Positions 53,498 to 63,251 of a stretch of DNA of 64,000 nt are shown in pieces. The stretch is from Ananas comosus. Its lineage: Eukaryota; Streptophyta; Magnoliopsida; Poales; Bromeliaceae. Below the pieces are notes generated by a model that saw only the letters and a list, made by a program, of their open reading frames with translations, did not search any database and was not told the DNA's origin. The DNA is taken from positions 42,200 to 106,199 of the forward strand of contig NW_017893348.1 in assembly GCF_001540865.1 (NCBI RefSeq). Direction: 5' to 3'. Numbering within the stretch: the first letter of the stretch is position 1; every line of letters begins with the position of its first letter. The position numbers and the translations under genes were made by a program.

Positions 53498-55931
53498 TGT
53501 AAGGAAGTGAATTCTCGAAATGCGAGAGTTGAACCTCGATCAAAATTTATCGAAGATGAGTTCGGAATGCTTCGGAAAGGCCGAAAGCGTCAAAAATGCA
53601 TAAAATGCATTGTGGAGGACCCGCAAGAGTAAACTGTGCAAAATCTACACAATTGCAGATTTTGTGCTCTCGGGGACCGGTCCCTCTGGGAGGGGACCGG
53701 TCCCCGTACGCGTGGGAGGGAGGCAGGAGGCCTTCTGCGCAAGAGTTTTGCTCTCGGGAACCGATCCCTCTGGGAGGGGACCGGTCCTCGTACGCGTGAG
53801 AGGGGCTGAACTGAGGCTCAGCCTGTGAACTTGCTCTCGGGGACCGGTCCCCCTCTAGAGAGACCGGCCCCCGTAGCCCGAATTTGCCCAAGTTGGGCTG
53901 TGTATTATTGGCAAAGTTGAGGAGCTTTTGTGCATTTGTAGCATAAGTGGGAGGGGGTATAGAGGGGAGGTAGCTCTCTCTCTTTCTCATTTCTCCCAAA
54001 CCTAACCTAAAACTCTCCCTCGCTCTCTCTCTAGAGTTCTTCTCTCTCTCTTCAAGGTGGAGAGGAGAAGAAGGATTGGTGGAGAAGAAAGCTAAGGAAG
54101 AGATCTTCACCCTCTTCATCTTCTCCCTTGGCTACGAGCAAGCTTATTGAGGTAAGCTTCCAGAGCTCTAATGGTAGATCTCTAATTAAGTTTGAGTTCT
54201 TTTGCTCTAGAAATGGTTTTGTTGGAACCCTAGCATGCTAAATGAGTGATTAATACTTAGATCATTAGATCAAAAGAGGTATTTTGCAATAGTTGCAATA
54301 GTAGGGTTCCAAATGGGGTTTTTGGAAATAGAGGGGCTTGATCTAAATTGATCATGTATAAATCTAATTGCTAGGTATTTTAACGCGTTGGCAAAGTCGG
54401 TTTGTCGATTCGTCGAGCCGGTGAGAAGATATTGCAGACAAGAGTGTTCGTGGCTTCGTGTTCACCCGAAGGGTCGAGGCGGCGACTAAGGATCGCGAAA
54501 TTGAATTCCCAACTGCGTTGCATCGCCTAGAGGTGGGTAGTGCCATCCCGAAGCAGTTGAGCTGCTCCCTATGTCTGAGTTCTATATATGTTGATCATAT
54601 TCCTTATGTGAACCTTATGCATGATAGAGTGTCTAGATGGTTACATTTACTATTCTTCCATGCTCCTTTGTAGTGTAGCATAGAGGCTTGACATATGGAC
54701 TTAGGGTGCATGAGAATGAGCTATAGTAACATAGAACCCTATAGAGGAAAAGATAAGTGACAACTTGATCCTTTATCCATGAAAACAATGACATGTGAAC
54801 TAGTGTGCTCAAGATTCCTTATCATGACGAGTGGCATGTAAACCAAGCAAATGACTTGATGAGTGGCATTAGAACTTAGTGTTAAAGAACACTTGTAGCG
54901 TGATGATTTAGGGAATAGATGAGTTTCCCTACTTGACACTTTGCATGAGATCGGTGTGACATTGATGACCCTAGTTGACAGGGTATCCTCAGTTGGCGAG
55001 GATTGGATCATACTCACATAGTTTATTTTTGGGTTGGTTGCTCCACCCGTTAGTGCACTCCGGAGGTGGTCACGCAGAGGACAGACGTAGTTGTCCGCAG
55101 ATGGTCCCGGGTAGGTTGACAGGGTCCTCACCTAGGGGATTTGAGATGTGAGTCGAGGGCGAACCTTCGGGTTAGCCAAGGATTAGGTATTGAACTTATG
55201 AGAGTTATGCACATTGAGCATATTGAGCATAGTAAAGTTGCATTCATGCTTGATAGAGATGTAGTAGTATATTAGTGATTACATTGCTATGTTGTTTACT
55301 CATGTTCTCAAGGCATAGTAGTATAGTGCAATTCCTTTATTATGCATTAGTTTCAGCTTCAGATATCTATCTATCTATCTATCTGCTTATGCCTATTTAG
55401 ACCTAGTGGGGAGATCAGCGGAGTCGGCGGCCGAACCTACTGTGAACTATGGATAATAGTTCTCACCCCACTTTGTTGCAGGGCCGAGTTCGAGCACTCC
55501 CGGCAAGGATCGTGGTAAGGGTATAGCACCCTAGCCTAGTTAGCAACTTCCAATTGCATTAGAGTACCTATGTACCTGTGAGATATTGATGTATTATTAG
55601 AGAGTTGCATGTATTTTGGGTATACTAGATGTGAGATAAACTTGGATGTATATATTCATTTTGAGAAATGTAAGTGATGTAACTGATTGAATGAAAATGT
55701 AATAGCTAGAACTATTTCTCTCTTTATTTTACTTGTATGATTACTCGTGTCTTGCTCTTATTTGTATAGCACTTGTGGTGCTTCTTGTTGTATCATGTAT
55801 GTTTTTGAGTTATTCCTGGGCTACTCTTGTACATGATCTTGTCGTTGAGCCTTGGGCGGAGGTGCTGTCCGTTCGGCTTCTGTTCGACGTGCACGAACCG
55901 GCCAAATTGGTAGCGGTCGCGGGGCGTGACA
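53498..55931 (+). mobile_element. 3' LTR of E5, family A, complete
   Basis: A 2434-base LTR from TGTAAGGAAGTG to GGGGCGTGACA. It has the GGGACCGGTCCC palindrome array (53671-53872), a CT-rich leader, a donor GAG|GTAAGC (GT at 54152), the UUCG stem-loop (55158-55177), an (ATCT)n run near 55366, a stem-loop at 55444-55462, and an acceptor TTGTTGCAG ending 55481. The left arm of its terminal hairpin is deleted near 55858, unlike the 5' copy. The retroelement pile ends here. Confidence 0.93.
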
Positions 55932-56760
55932 GTTGTCAGCATGCATTTTCTTATTTTGTTTAGTAACTCGAATTCATGGATTTGCATGATTTTTTATGAA
56001 ATCTAAATTTTGAGCATAAGCTAGCTCAAGAGGGCCGCAAAACAAGAAAATGCCACGGGCTCAAGAGGACCGCAAAATGCCATAGGCTCGAGAGGGCCGC
56101 AAAACATTATGGGCCCAAAGCAAAAATGATTAAACAGTTAGATGGATTGGAATACTTATAAAAGCATAGTAAAAAATTGTAAGATGAGGATGATGACTAC
56201 TGGATCAAGTATATATTCGTGATGCTCATTGACCGGGGCTATATTAGAGTACGTGGCTTAAAGATAAGAAAAGAGAGACACTAGGTAGCTACGATGCTCG
56301 AACACCCTATTCTTCCGGTGTACTCACTAATGTGGTTGATTTACAGTAAGTATCCTCATTCGGAGATAGAGATTTTAATTCTCAGTTATTTCTCTATAGT
56401 ACTCATTTCTCGCCTTTGTCTCTAAAAATATTATTTTAGAGAATGCACTTACTCCCTATGAGATTATCCAACATAATTTTATTTTAGCCTAAAATCAAAA
56501 TTTTATACTTCTAGAAATTTTGAATATAAAAATATAATATTATTTTATTATAAATTAATTTTTTTTAAAATAAAATTAATGATGTTAGATTAAGAGATAC
56601 TAAATATTATCTTATTCTCCAAATATCAGCCGCACACCCTACGTAAACGATCTAATCCATTTGTTTTTTTTCTTTTTACTTTTTTAATATTTTTTTGAAA
56701 TTATTCCTTTAACATAATTAAATATTTTTTTTGAAAAAAGTTTTTTCCAACAACCAAATA
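55932..56760. other. AT-rich flank with a short repeat
   Basis: Unique-looking AT-rich DNA. At 56024-56106 a unit like GGCTCAAGAGGGCCGCAAAA occurs three times at irregular spacing (35 and 27 bases). There is no coding or RNA gene. Confidence 0.5.
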
Positions 56761-57009
56761 TTACTATTATTCTCTGAACTTTTGGTAGAGTTTCATTTAA
56801 ACCCCCAAACTCATAAAATGTACATCTCATACCTTAAATTCTAATATTTCATTCATGTTACTCTTTTCGTCAGTTTTCGATTAACGGGGCTGGACGGTAA
56901 ACTGACGGAAAGGATAACATGAATAAAATATTATAATTTAAGGTGTCAGATGTCTATTTTAGAAGTTTGAGAGATAAAGTGAGCCTCTGCCAAAAGTTCA
57001 AGGAGTAAC
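56761..57009. mobile_element. Foldback MITE, about 250 bases
   Basis: The left arm (CTCTGAACTTTTGGTAGAG ... TTCATGTTACTCTTTTCGTC) and right arm (GACGGAAAGGATAACATG ... CCAAAAGTTCAAGGAG) are long imperfect inverted repeats over most of the element, with a loop near 56880-56892. Confidence 0.72.
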
Positions 57010-57570
57010 CTACAATTTACCCTTGAGGTTACTACCTAAAAAATATGCTGTGTTTGAAACTAAATGGTTAAATCTAGGTAATTAATTAATTATCTTTTTC
57101 CATATTAATACCTGAAAATTTTGTTGTGTTTTGGAACTTGATGTTTTAATCTAGAATCATTAATTAATTATGTTTTTGTCATACTAAAATATTTTTATAA
57201 GAATTATTTATCATACAGATGATAAGATTTCCTAATTATTATCACAATTTATTAAAATATAAAAAATCCAAAATTTTAATTTAAATTTTGTAAATAATTT
57301 TAAACACATCAATTTAAGTACATATTACTACAAAATTAAAAATAAAAAATGTTTTATTTCATAGGTTTAGGGAGGGGTAATTTTGGCATTTTAAAATATC
57401 AATGACTAGTTATTCTTTTATTCTCTTTAACCATCTAAATATTATTATTTTTGTTTATACTTATTCTCTAATTTTTGTCTAAAAAAATTTATTTTAACTC
57501 TTATTAATATCTGAACTTATATTGATTTTAGAAATAACTAGTTTCTATGCATATATGAACAACGGGACCC
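57010..57570. other. AT-rich DNA, no feature seen
   Basis: Low-complexity AT-rich sequence with no coding, RNA or clear repeat. Confidence 0.4.
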
Positions 57571-57737
57571 TTAGACTGCGTTTGGTTCGGATATAAATAA
57601 GAATTGCTTACTCCAGTGATAGATATAAGTTCAGATATGAACAGGAACTAGACCAATTTTTACGTTTGTATGAAAATTGGATTGTTTCTAGAAATAAGGT
57701 ATAGCATTTCGATGGTTAGATAGGAAAANTATTCATT

Positions 57738-57948
57738 TAGTTGTGGTTGTATACTGTTTGTACTTTTGTACTTGTGGGACGCCGTGCAAATATAGGGGAG
57801 ACTCTGTCCATGTGAACAGTGGATTCCCTATATTTGTGGCGGATCTGACATACTCTGGGGTCAGATTTTTTTAAAAAATAAAAAAAAAAAAATTTAAACG
57901 CTTTTCCGCTGTGTTTCAAACTAAAAGGGGACCCCGGGGCGTGACAAT
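57738..57948 (+). mobile_element. Possible LTR 3'-end fragment with hairpin
   Basis: It ends CCCCGGGGCGTGACA like all the Ty3 LTRs here. Upstream is a strong hairpin, CAAATATAGGG / CCCTATATTTG (57787-57797 and 57826-57836), bounded by GACGCC and GGCGGATCTG, which recalls the terminal hairpin of family C. It is too short and diverged to assign. A single N sits at 57729. Confidence 0.38.
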
Positions 57949-58500
57949 AGTAAATTAAATAGTTAATTAATAATAAATAAACTAATTAAGAATAAATTAA
58001 TGGTAAATTAATTAATTATAATTAAAAAATAAATTAACAATTAATTAATTATTAATTACTAAATAAATAAATAAAGTAATTATTAATAATTATAAATAAC
58101 AATAATTTAATTAATAATTATAAATAATAAATTAATAAATTATTTTATTATTTAAGCACTAAATAATAATTTAAATATATTAATTAAATTAATTAATTAT
58201 TTAATATCATAATTAAAATTATTTTTAGATTTTAATTAACATTATTCTCAACTGGGAGTAAGATTATTTCAGAGAAAAAGTGAAACATCAGTTCTAATCT
58301 TATACCGACTTATTTGAGAAATTCGAAAATTACTGTTTTTGGGTGCTAAATGCAGCGTTTGAAAACAAATGAGAGAATAAGAAATTATTCCCACTCTGGT
58401 TCCACAACCAAACGCTACCTTGAAGATGGAGTCTTTTTCCAAATCCCCACAGCTTGGTGGGTCTCACTGCACTTTTCACCCTAGTTATTTCTCCGACTTG
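57949..58500. other. (TAATTAAT)n-like low-complexity DNA
   Basis: Nearly pure A/T runs to about 58250. Then comes a stretch ending CCACAACCAAACGCT (58399-58413), possibly the end of a decayed MITE whose other end is TGCGTTTGGTTCGG (57577-57590). Confidence 0.4.
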
Positions 58501-59211
58501 GTGGGCCCCATGAACTAGAAACTCCAAAAGCGACTACGAACAAGTGTCCTGACCTCAATGGTCGCAGCGGTGACTCAGCCAACCCAAAGGATAAGCGCGA
58601 CACCTGTTCCCCATTTCTCTTTCCACAGTACACCGCAACCCGACACAATTGTTGTTAAAGAAACTACCCCGCTTTTTCCTTAATTTTCGATCTCGCCCTT
58701 TCTTGTCCGTAATAACGAGATGAGGAATCTATGGACCACTGTCCGATTGAGATCCAACCGCTGATACTTTGTCAAACGCACACGACAAATCCTTCGGAAT
58801 CATCGCTACATCATACGCGAGGAAAAAATGGTTTGATCGAACCACGGTCTATAGACGCATCCCTTAAACTCGGATGTAAAGCCCTAATATAGACTAAATT
58901 TATTTATTTAAGGAGCCGTTTGGTTCCTTACATTTCAATTTATGTGCATATTTTAATTATAAACAAATCTAATAAAAAACCTTCTTTTTTTGGGTCTACT
59001 TGCATTTACTTGCTATATTTAAATTTATAATTAGAAATTTTATTAACTCTATTTTAAATTATGTTCAAATTGGATGCAATCACAGATGCAATAATTATAG
59101 AGAGTTAGTAGATTTAAAAGATAACCACATCTATGTAATCATATCTAATTAGAAAAAAATAAAATTTTAATTTAAACACTCTCATCACATGATATAATAA
59201 AATATTGGGTT
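58501..59211. other. Unassigned DNA
   Basis: A more mixed-composition block (58501-58860), then AT-rich DNA with a MITE-like start GAGCCGTTTGGTTCC at 58913-58927. I see no coding or RNA gene. Confidence 0.4.
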
Positions 59212-59297
59212 AATTGCATATACATCCCTACGAACATGATGAATTGCATATATATTTTTGTAAAGCTCAATTTTCATAAGTTATTCCTACAAAAGTC

Positions 59298-59836
59298 ATA
59301 ATGTATTCAGATATATCACTGCCGTTAGGATCCGTTATAAAAATTTCGTTAACCACAGTTAAAATACTTAACTATGGTAAATTAATAATATGAATTGATA
59401 ATTTTGCCCTTCTTCTTCCTCTTCTTCTTCTTCTTCTTCCCTTTCCTCTTCCTCTCCTGCTTCTTCTTCTTCCTCTTCTTCTCCATATCCTCCTTTTCCT
59501 CCTCCTTTTCTCCTCCTTCTTCTTCTTTTTCATCGTCGTCGTCGATAATCCGATCGTCATCGTCGTCATCGTGGTGCCCGCATGGGTCGTCGTCACGGGC
59601 GCCTCCGACGACATCGGCCGCGCCTTCGCCTTCCGCCTCTTCCTCGCCCTCGTTGGCCGCAACCCCGACAAGCTCCGCAAGGTCACCGTCGCTGTCGCCG
59701 CCGTCCGCTCCCGCAGCCTGAAGAGGAAGAGGAAGAGGAAGAGCGCAAGAGCAAAATTATCATTTCACACCTCTACTGTTAAAAAATTAATAACTCTCTA
59801 ACGGATCCTAACCACAGAGATATATCTGAATACATT
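59298..59836. mobile_element. TIR element carrying a captured gene scrap
   Basis: The left arm (TAATGTATTCAGATATATC ... TTAGGATCCGTTA, about 59298-59412) is matched in inverted form by the right arm (TAACGGATCCTAA ... GATATATCTGAATACATTA, about 59742-59836). The interior is GC-rich and coding-like, in sharp contrast with the AT-rich arms. This is the architecture of a Pack-MULE or similar gene-capturing DNA transposon. The element may start further left, near 59212. No transposase is present. Confidence 0.65.
59571..59720 (+). pseudogene. 3-ketoacyl-CoA-reductase-like gene fragment
   Basis: A frame reading PAWVVVTGASDDIGRAFAFR, then LALVGRNPDKLRKVTVAVAA. This matches my knowledge of the N-terminal cofactor-binding part of plant microsomal 3-ketoacyl-CoA reductase, a short-chain dehydrogenase of very-long-chain fatty-acid elongation. 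The Rossmann glycine motif TGxxxxIG is visible, and the ARNPDKL-like block after the second strand is characteristic. Several residues between the helix and the second strand are missing, and the catalytic Tyr/Lys region is absent. A CTT-rich run precedes it and a GAGGAA run follows. It is a non-functional captured fragment. Confidence 0.62.
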
Positions 59837-59837
59837 A

Positions 59838-60046
59838 GGGGAGTGTTTGGTTCGCTTCTTTTTCACTCTGGAATACGAGCGCAAGAGGGAGTGTTTGGTT
59901 CGCTTCTTTTTCACTCTGGAATCGAAATCGGAATGGGCGAATCCGTTTGTGGGTGTTTGGTACGCAGGAGTTCCATTCCGATTCCGATTCCCGAGTGGAA
60001 TGAGAATCCCGAATCACCTTTTTTCTAATCCGGCCTAAGAGGCCGG
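59838..60046. mobile_element. MITE terminus with 48-base partial duplication
   Basis: GGGAGTGTTTGGTTCGCTTC ... CTCTGGAAT occurs twice, 48 bases apart (from 59841 and 59889). A third similar start is GGGTGTTTGGTACGC (59952-59966). The TGTTTGGTTCGC end is typical of MITEs in monocots. The other end is not clear. Confidence 0.5.
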
Positions 60047-60351
60047 ATTGGAAGTTGAATCCGGATAAAATAGATATTTATTCGGATTAAATTTATTTTT
60101 TCAAATTTTTTAATTAAAATACAAGTTTTAGTTTAAATATATATTTATAAATTTAAATTTAAATTCAAATTTATAAATTAGATTCTAAATACTTGATTAA
60201 ATTTTAATTTTTATTTCAAGTTCAAATTTAAATATATTACTTGGTATCTGCAAAAGCTACGCAATAAAAAGTACCAAGATATTATTATGATAATAATAAC
60301 GCGGCCTGGTTAAACCTCTAGGATTTATAATAAATTAAATAAGAAATAGAA

Positions 60352-60729
60352 TTATCTATTTTCCCTTTTGAAGTTTTTTTTAGGGGACATCAAAGTATCA
60401 AAGAGTGAAACGGGAGGACACCAAATTTTACATAGTTTAACGGGGGACACCAAAACAAAAATAGAAAAGTTATCGAAAAAGCAATTATAAAATAATTTAA
60501 TATATGTTTTTTGATATCTTTAGGTAGATCTAAATAGTTTATAAGTGAAATCATGGGAAATTAAAATTGAAATAGTGACTAAATTCTTTTTTTTATTACT
60601 TTAACTATTCTTTTTCTCTTTTTTCTTTGGTGTCCCCTTGTTTAACTATGTAAAATTTGGTGTCCCCCCGTTTCACTCTTTGATGCTTTGGTGTCTCCCC
60701 CGAAAACTTCAAAAGGGATCTATTTTTCA
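60352..60729. mobile_element. Foldback element, about 380 bases
   Basis: The left arm (CCCTTTTGAAG ... GAGTGAAACGGGAGGACACC ... GGGGGACACCAAA) is repeated inverted on the right (TTTGGTGTCC ... CCCCCGTTTCACTC ... CTTCAAAAGGG). Arms are about 110 bases with small differences, and the AT-rich middle has no coding. Confidence 0.75.
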
Positions 60730-61071
60730 AGTCTAGTATATTACACTTGATAATTAAATATTTAAAAAATGATTTATAAGACTAATAAGCCTCATCTAAC
60801 CCGTACAATGATATTCCCACCTTTAGGTTGAGTGGCAAGCGCTCGGTCGAAAACAATCCAAGCTTAATTCAAGCTATAGCTTAAGAAAACTTAAATATAA
60901 TGTTTACATCGGATAAAACTTAACTAAGGTGTAAACAGTCGAGAAAATTTTATTATACTATGGATAGTTTAAGATAAACACTAGTAGAAAGTAGAAAAAA
61001 TCGAAATCCTATATTATTGTAATAAAAACTTAAATATAGTATGTAGTATAGAGAAAGTATGATATAATATA
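60730..61071. other. AT-rich DNA, no feature seen
   Basis: No coding, RNA or clear repeat is visible here. Confidence 0.4.
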
Positions 61072-61233
61072 TATTCCCAATAAACGTATGTGCAGGGACG
61101 TTCGTATCACTTAACGCCTATATAGGGACGTTTAACCTTTAAGGTATTCAATAGGGACGTTTTCAGAATTAAATACGTCTATACAGGAACGGCAAGTCTA
61201 GACAATCTTTTAAAAGCAATTAGTGCCAATTTT

Positions 61234-61944
61234 ATGAATTACTACCAATTAATATCACACTTAAATGCAAAAATGGGAAGAAGAAGAAGGAGGAGAAGAA
61301 GAAGGAAGAAGAAGCAGCGGCCGCTCCTCGACACCGCCGTCGCTGCCACCGCTGCGGAAAACGAAAACCACAAGGGAGAAGGAGAAGAGGGAAAAAGAGG
61401 GAAGAAAGAAGAAGGAAGAAGGAAGAAGGAGAAGGGAAAAGAAGCAGTGGCCGCTCCCTCTTCTTACAGCAGCCCCAGCCAGAGCCGCCTTGCCGACAGC
61501 GCAAAGGGACAAGAACAACGAGAGCCAGAAACAAAAGCAGAACCAGAAGCAGAACCCGCAAAAGACCCAGCAGCGACCAGCGATACCTCCAGCCACAGCC
61601 ACTCCAGCCACGCCTCCCGCTGCTTGGCAAAGGCAGCTACAGCAGAAACAGAACCAGCACAACCGGATGAGACAGAACCAGACGCAACTCCCGAAGCACA
61701 AGGCAAAAAAAGAAGCCACGAGCAAGAAAGAGAAGGGAGAAGAAGCAGCGACCGCTCGAACTGGAGCGCGGCAGCGGCGGCAGCAGACGAAGCCGCCAGG
61801 CTTTTCCTTCTCTTTCTCTTTCTCTTCCCCTTCTACTATAGAAAACCTCCCTATATAAACACTCCCATTTTACCAGTAAAGTGCTCTTTTGACAATTTTT
61901 TATTTATCAAGAGATTGTCTACAATTAGTAAAGTGTTCTTTTGA
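61234..61944 (+). other. Low-complexity open frame inside the TIR element
   Basis: A 236-codon frame starting MNYYQLISHLNAKMGRRRR, rich in Arg/Lys/Glu then Ala/Glu/Pro. An overlapping +1 frame is also open for 197 codons, and minus-strand frames are long as well. This is what biased composition produces, so I do not call a gene. No known domain is seen. Confidence 0.45.
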
Positions 61945-61978
61945 CAATTTTTTATTTGTCAAGAGATTGTCTACAATT
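61875..61978. repeat. Two 52-base tandem repeats
   Basis: AGTAAAGTGCTCTTTTGAC ... AGAGATTGTCTACAATT at 61875-61926 recurs at 61927-61978 with two or three changes. Confidence 0.85.
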
Positions 61979-62199
61979 AGTCTCCCTGTAAAGACGTATT
62001 TAATCCTGAAAACGTCCCTGTTGAATACTTCAAAGGCAAAACGTCCCTATAAAGGCGTTAAGTGATATAAACGTCCCCGCACATACGTTTATTGGGAATA
62101 TATATTTAATTATTAAAATATACATATATTATATTTAAAATAATAAACTAAAAATCAGGTTGAATTTATATTTAATCTCTACAGTTTACCCATACCTAT

Positions 62200-62640
62200 C
62201 AGCTTTATAATAGGCTTGGGCTTGGGCTTACCCCGCCCAAATGGACTCGATTTGCCCATACCAAAGCCAATACCCATGTTTTTTATTTTGGGCTGCCTAT
62301 ACCTATGCCCATACCTAAAACATAAATGCGGTAGGTTTGGGCTTGGGCCGGGCTTATTTAATATATACATCTATGAAATAAAAATAAATAAATATATTAT
62401 ATATTTTATAAATTATTAAAAATAAAGAATCTAAAAGTAAGTTGTCATACCTAAAAATTTTGGGCGACTCAGGCCCAGGTCTAAGCCCAAAGCTCAAAAA
62501 CCAGCCTATGCCTATACCCATACCTAAAAATTTTGGGCGAATTAAAAACAAGCTCATGCTTAAAATTAAACCAAAAACCCAAGCCTAAGCCTGAAAATTT
62601 TTGGGCTGAGTTTAGGCTGGGCAACTGTAAGAATTATATT
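62200..62640. repeat. GGGCTTGGGC / AAGCCCA-rich repeat region
   Basis: Many short direct and inverted GGGCTTGGGCTT, GCCCATACC and TTTTGGGCGA units, a kind of degenerate foldback repeat common in plant intergenic DNA. A second motif group (GCTCGGCTTGTGCTCG) follows at 62805-62960. Confidence 0.5.
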
Positions 62641-63251
62641 TAGGGTTGAGTTAATATTTTATTAAGTAAATATACATTTTAAATTAATAATCCAGTATTA
62701 TATTACCCATTCTACAGTATTACAGGCTTTGTATACAAATAATTTTGCTACTTTAGTGAGGTATGTGTTAAAAATCGGTATCATTGTATCCCCACTGTTG
62801 TTCGTCTTATGCTCGCTCGACCCTTGCCGGGCACAAGCCAAACAAAGTATTTGCTCGGCTTGTGCTCGACTGAACAATTTCATAACTCGGCTTTTTAAGC
62901 TAAGCATTAGCTGAGTAAATAATTGACCGATTTGTGCTCGGCTTATATTTAGCCGAATACTTATTCTTAGAATTTTTCTAATCTTTCTTATAGATATGTA
63001 AAATCTTATTTGAAAAACACAGTTTTAAAGAACGCGTACGTACCTGAATATCTATTTGATGCGCTTAATTCTCAATAAATCAAATTAAATCAATATTTAT
63101 ATTATATATTATGTTTTAAGTTCGTCAACCTCTACAATATCGAAATATACATTAATACATATAGACAAAACGCCATAAGTTAATTTTTATTTCATTAGCG
63201 TATTAAAAAAATTATATATATCAACTTTCGACGTAAACCTATATATATATA
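62641..63251. other. AT-rich DNA with a GCTCGGCTTGTGC motif
   Basis: Includes the GCTCGGCTTGTGCTCG-type inverted motifs at about 62805-62960. The rest is AT-rich with nothing assignable. Confidence 0.4.

Larger units (their letters stand above)
61072..62101. mobile_element. 1.03-kb TIR element with GC-rich interior
   Basis: Inverted arms of about 120 bases (61072-61197 and 61981-62101) carry TATTCCCAATAAACGTATG, CACTTAACGCC and repeated GGGACGTT. The interior (61280-61830) is GC-rich and strand-biased (purine-rich plus strand), then AT-rich with a 52-base tandem repeat. A third, solitary arm copy lies at 63252-63352. There is no transposase. It may be MULE-like with captured DNA; the source is not recognised. 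Confidence 0.65.

Noticed and set aside
57577..58413. A complete MITE from TGCGTTTGGTTCGG to ACCAAACGCT
   Set aside because: Only about 10 terminal bases pair, no target duplication is seen, and the interior holds an unrelated LTR-like relic.
59372..59686. Arg/Lys-rich 104-codon frame on the minus strand
   Set aside because: It is the shadow of the CTT/GAA run next to the captured gene fragment.
61234..61944. 236-codon open frame as a host gene
   Set aside because: Several frames on both strands are open at once over purine-rich low-complexity DNA inside a TIR element, and no domain is visible.
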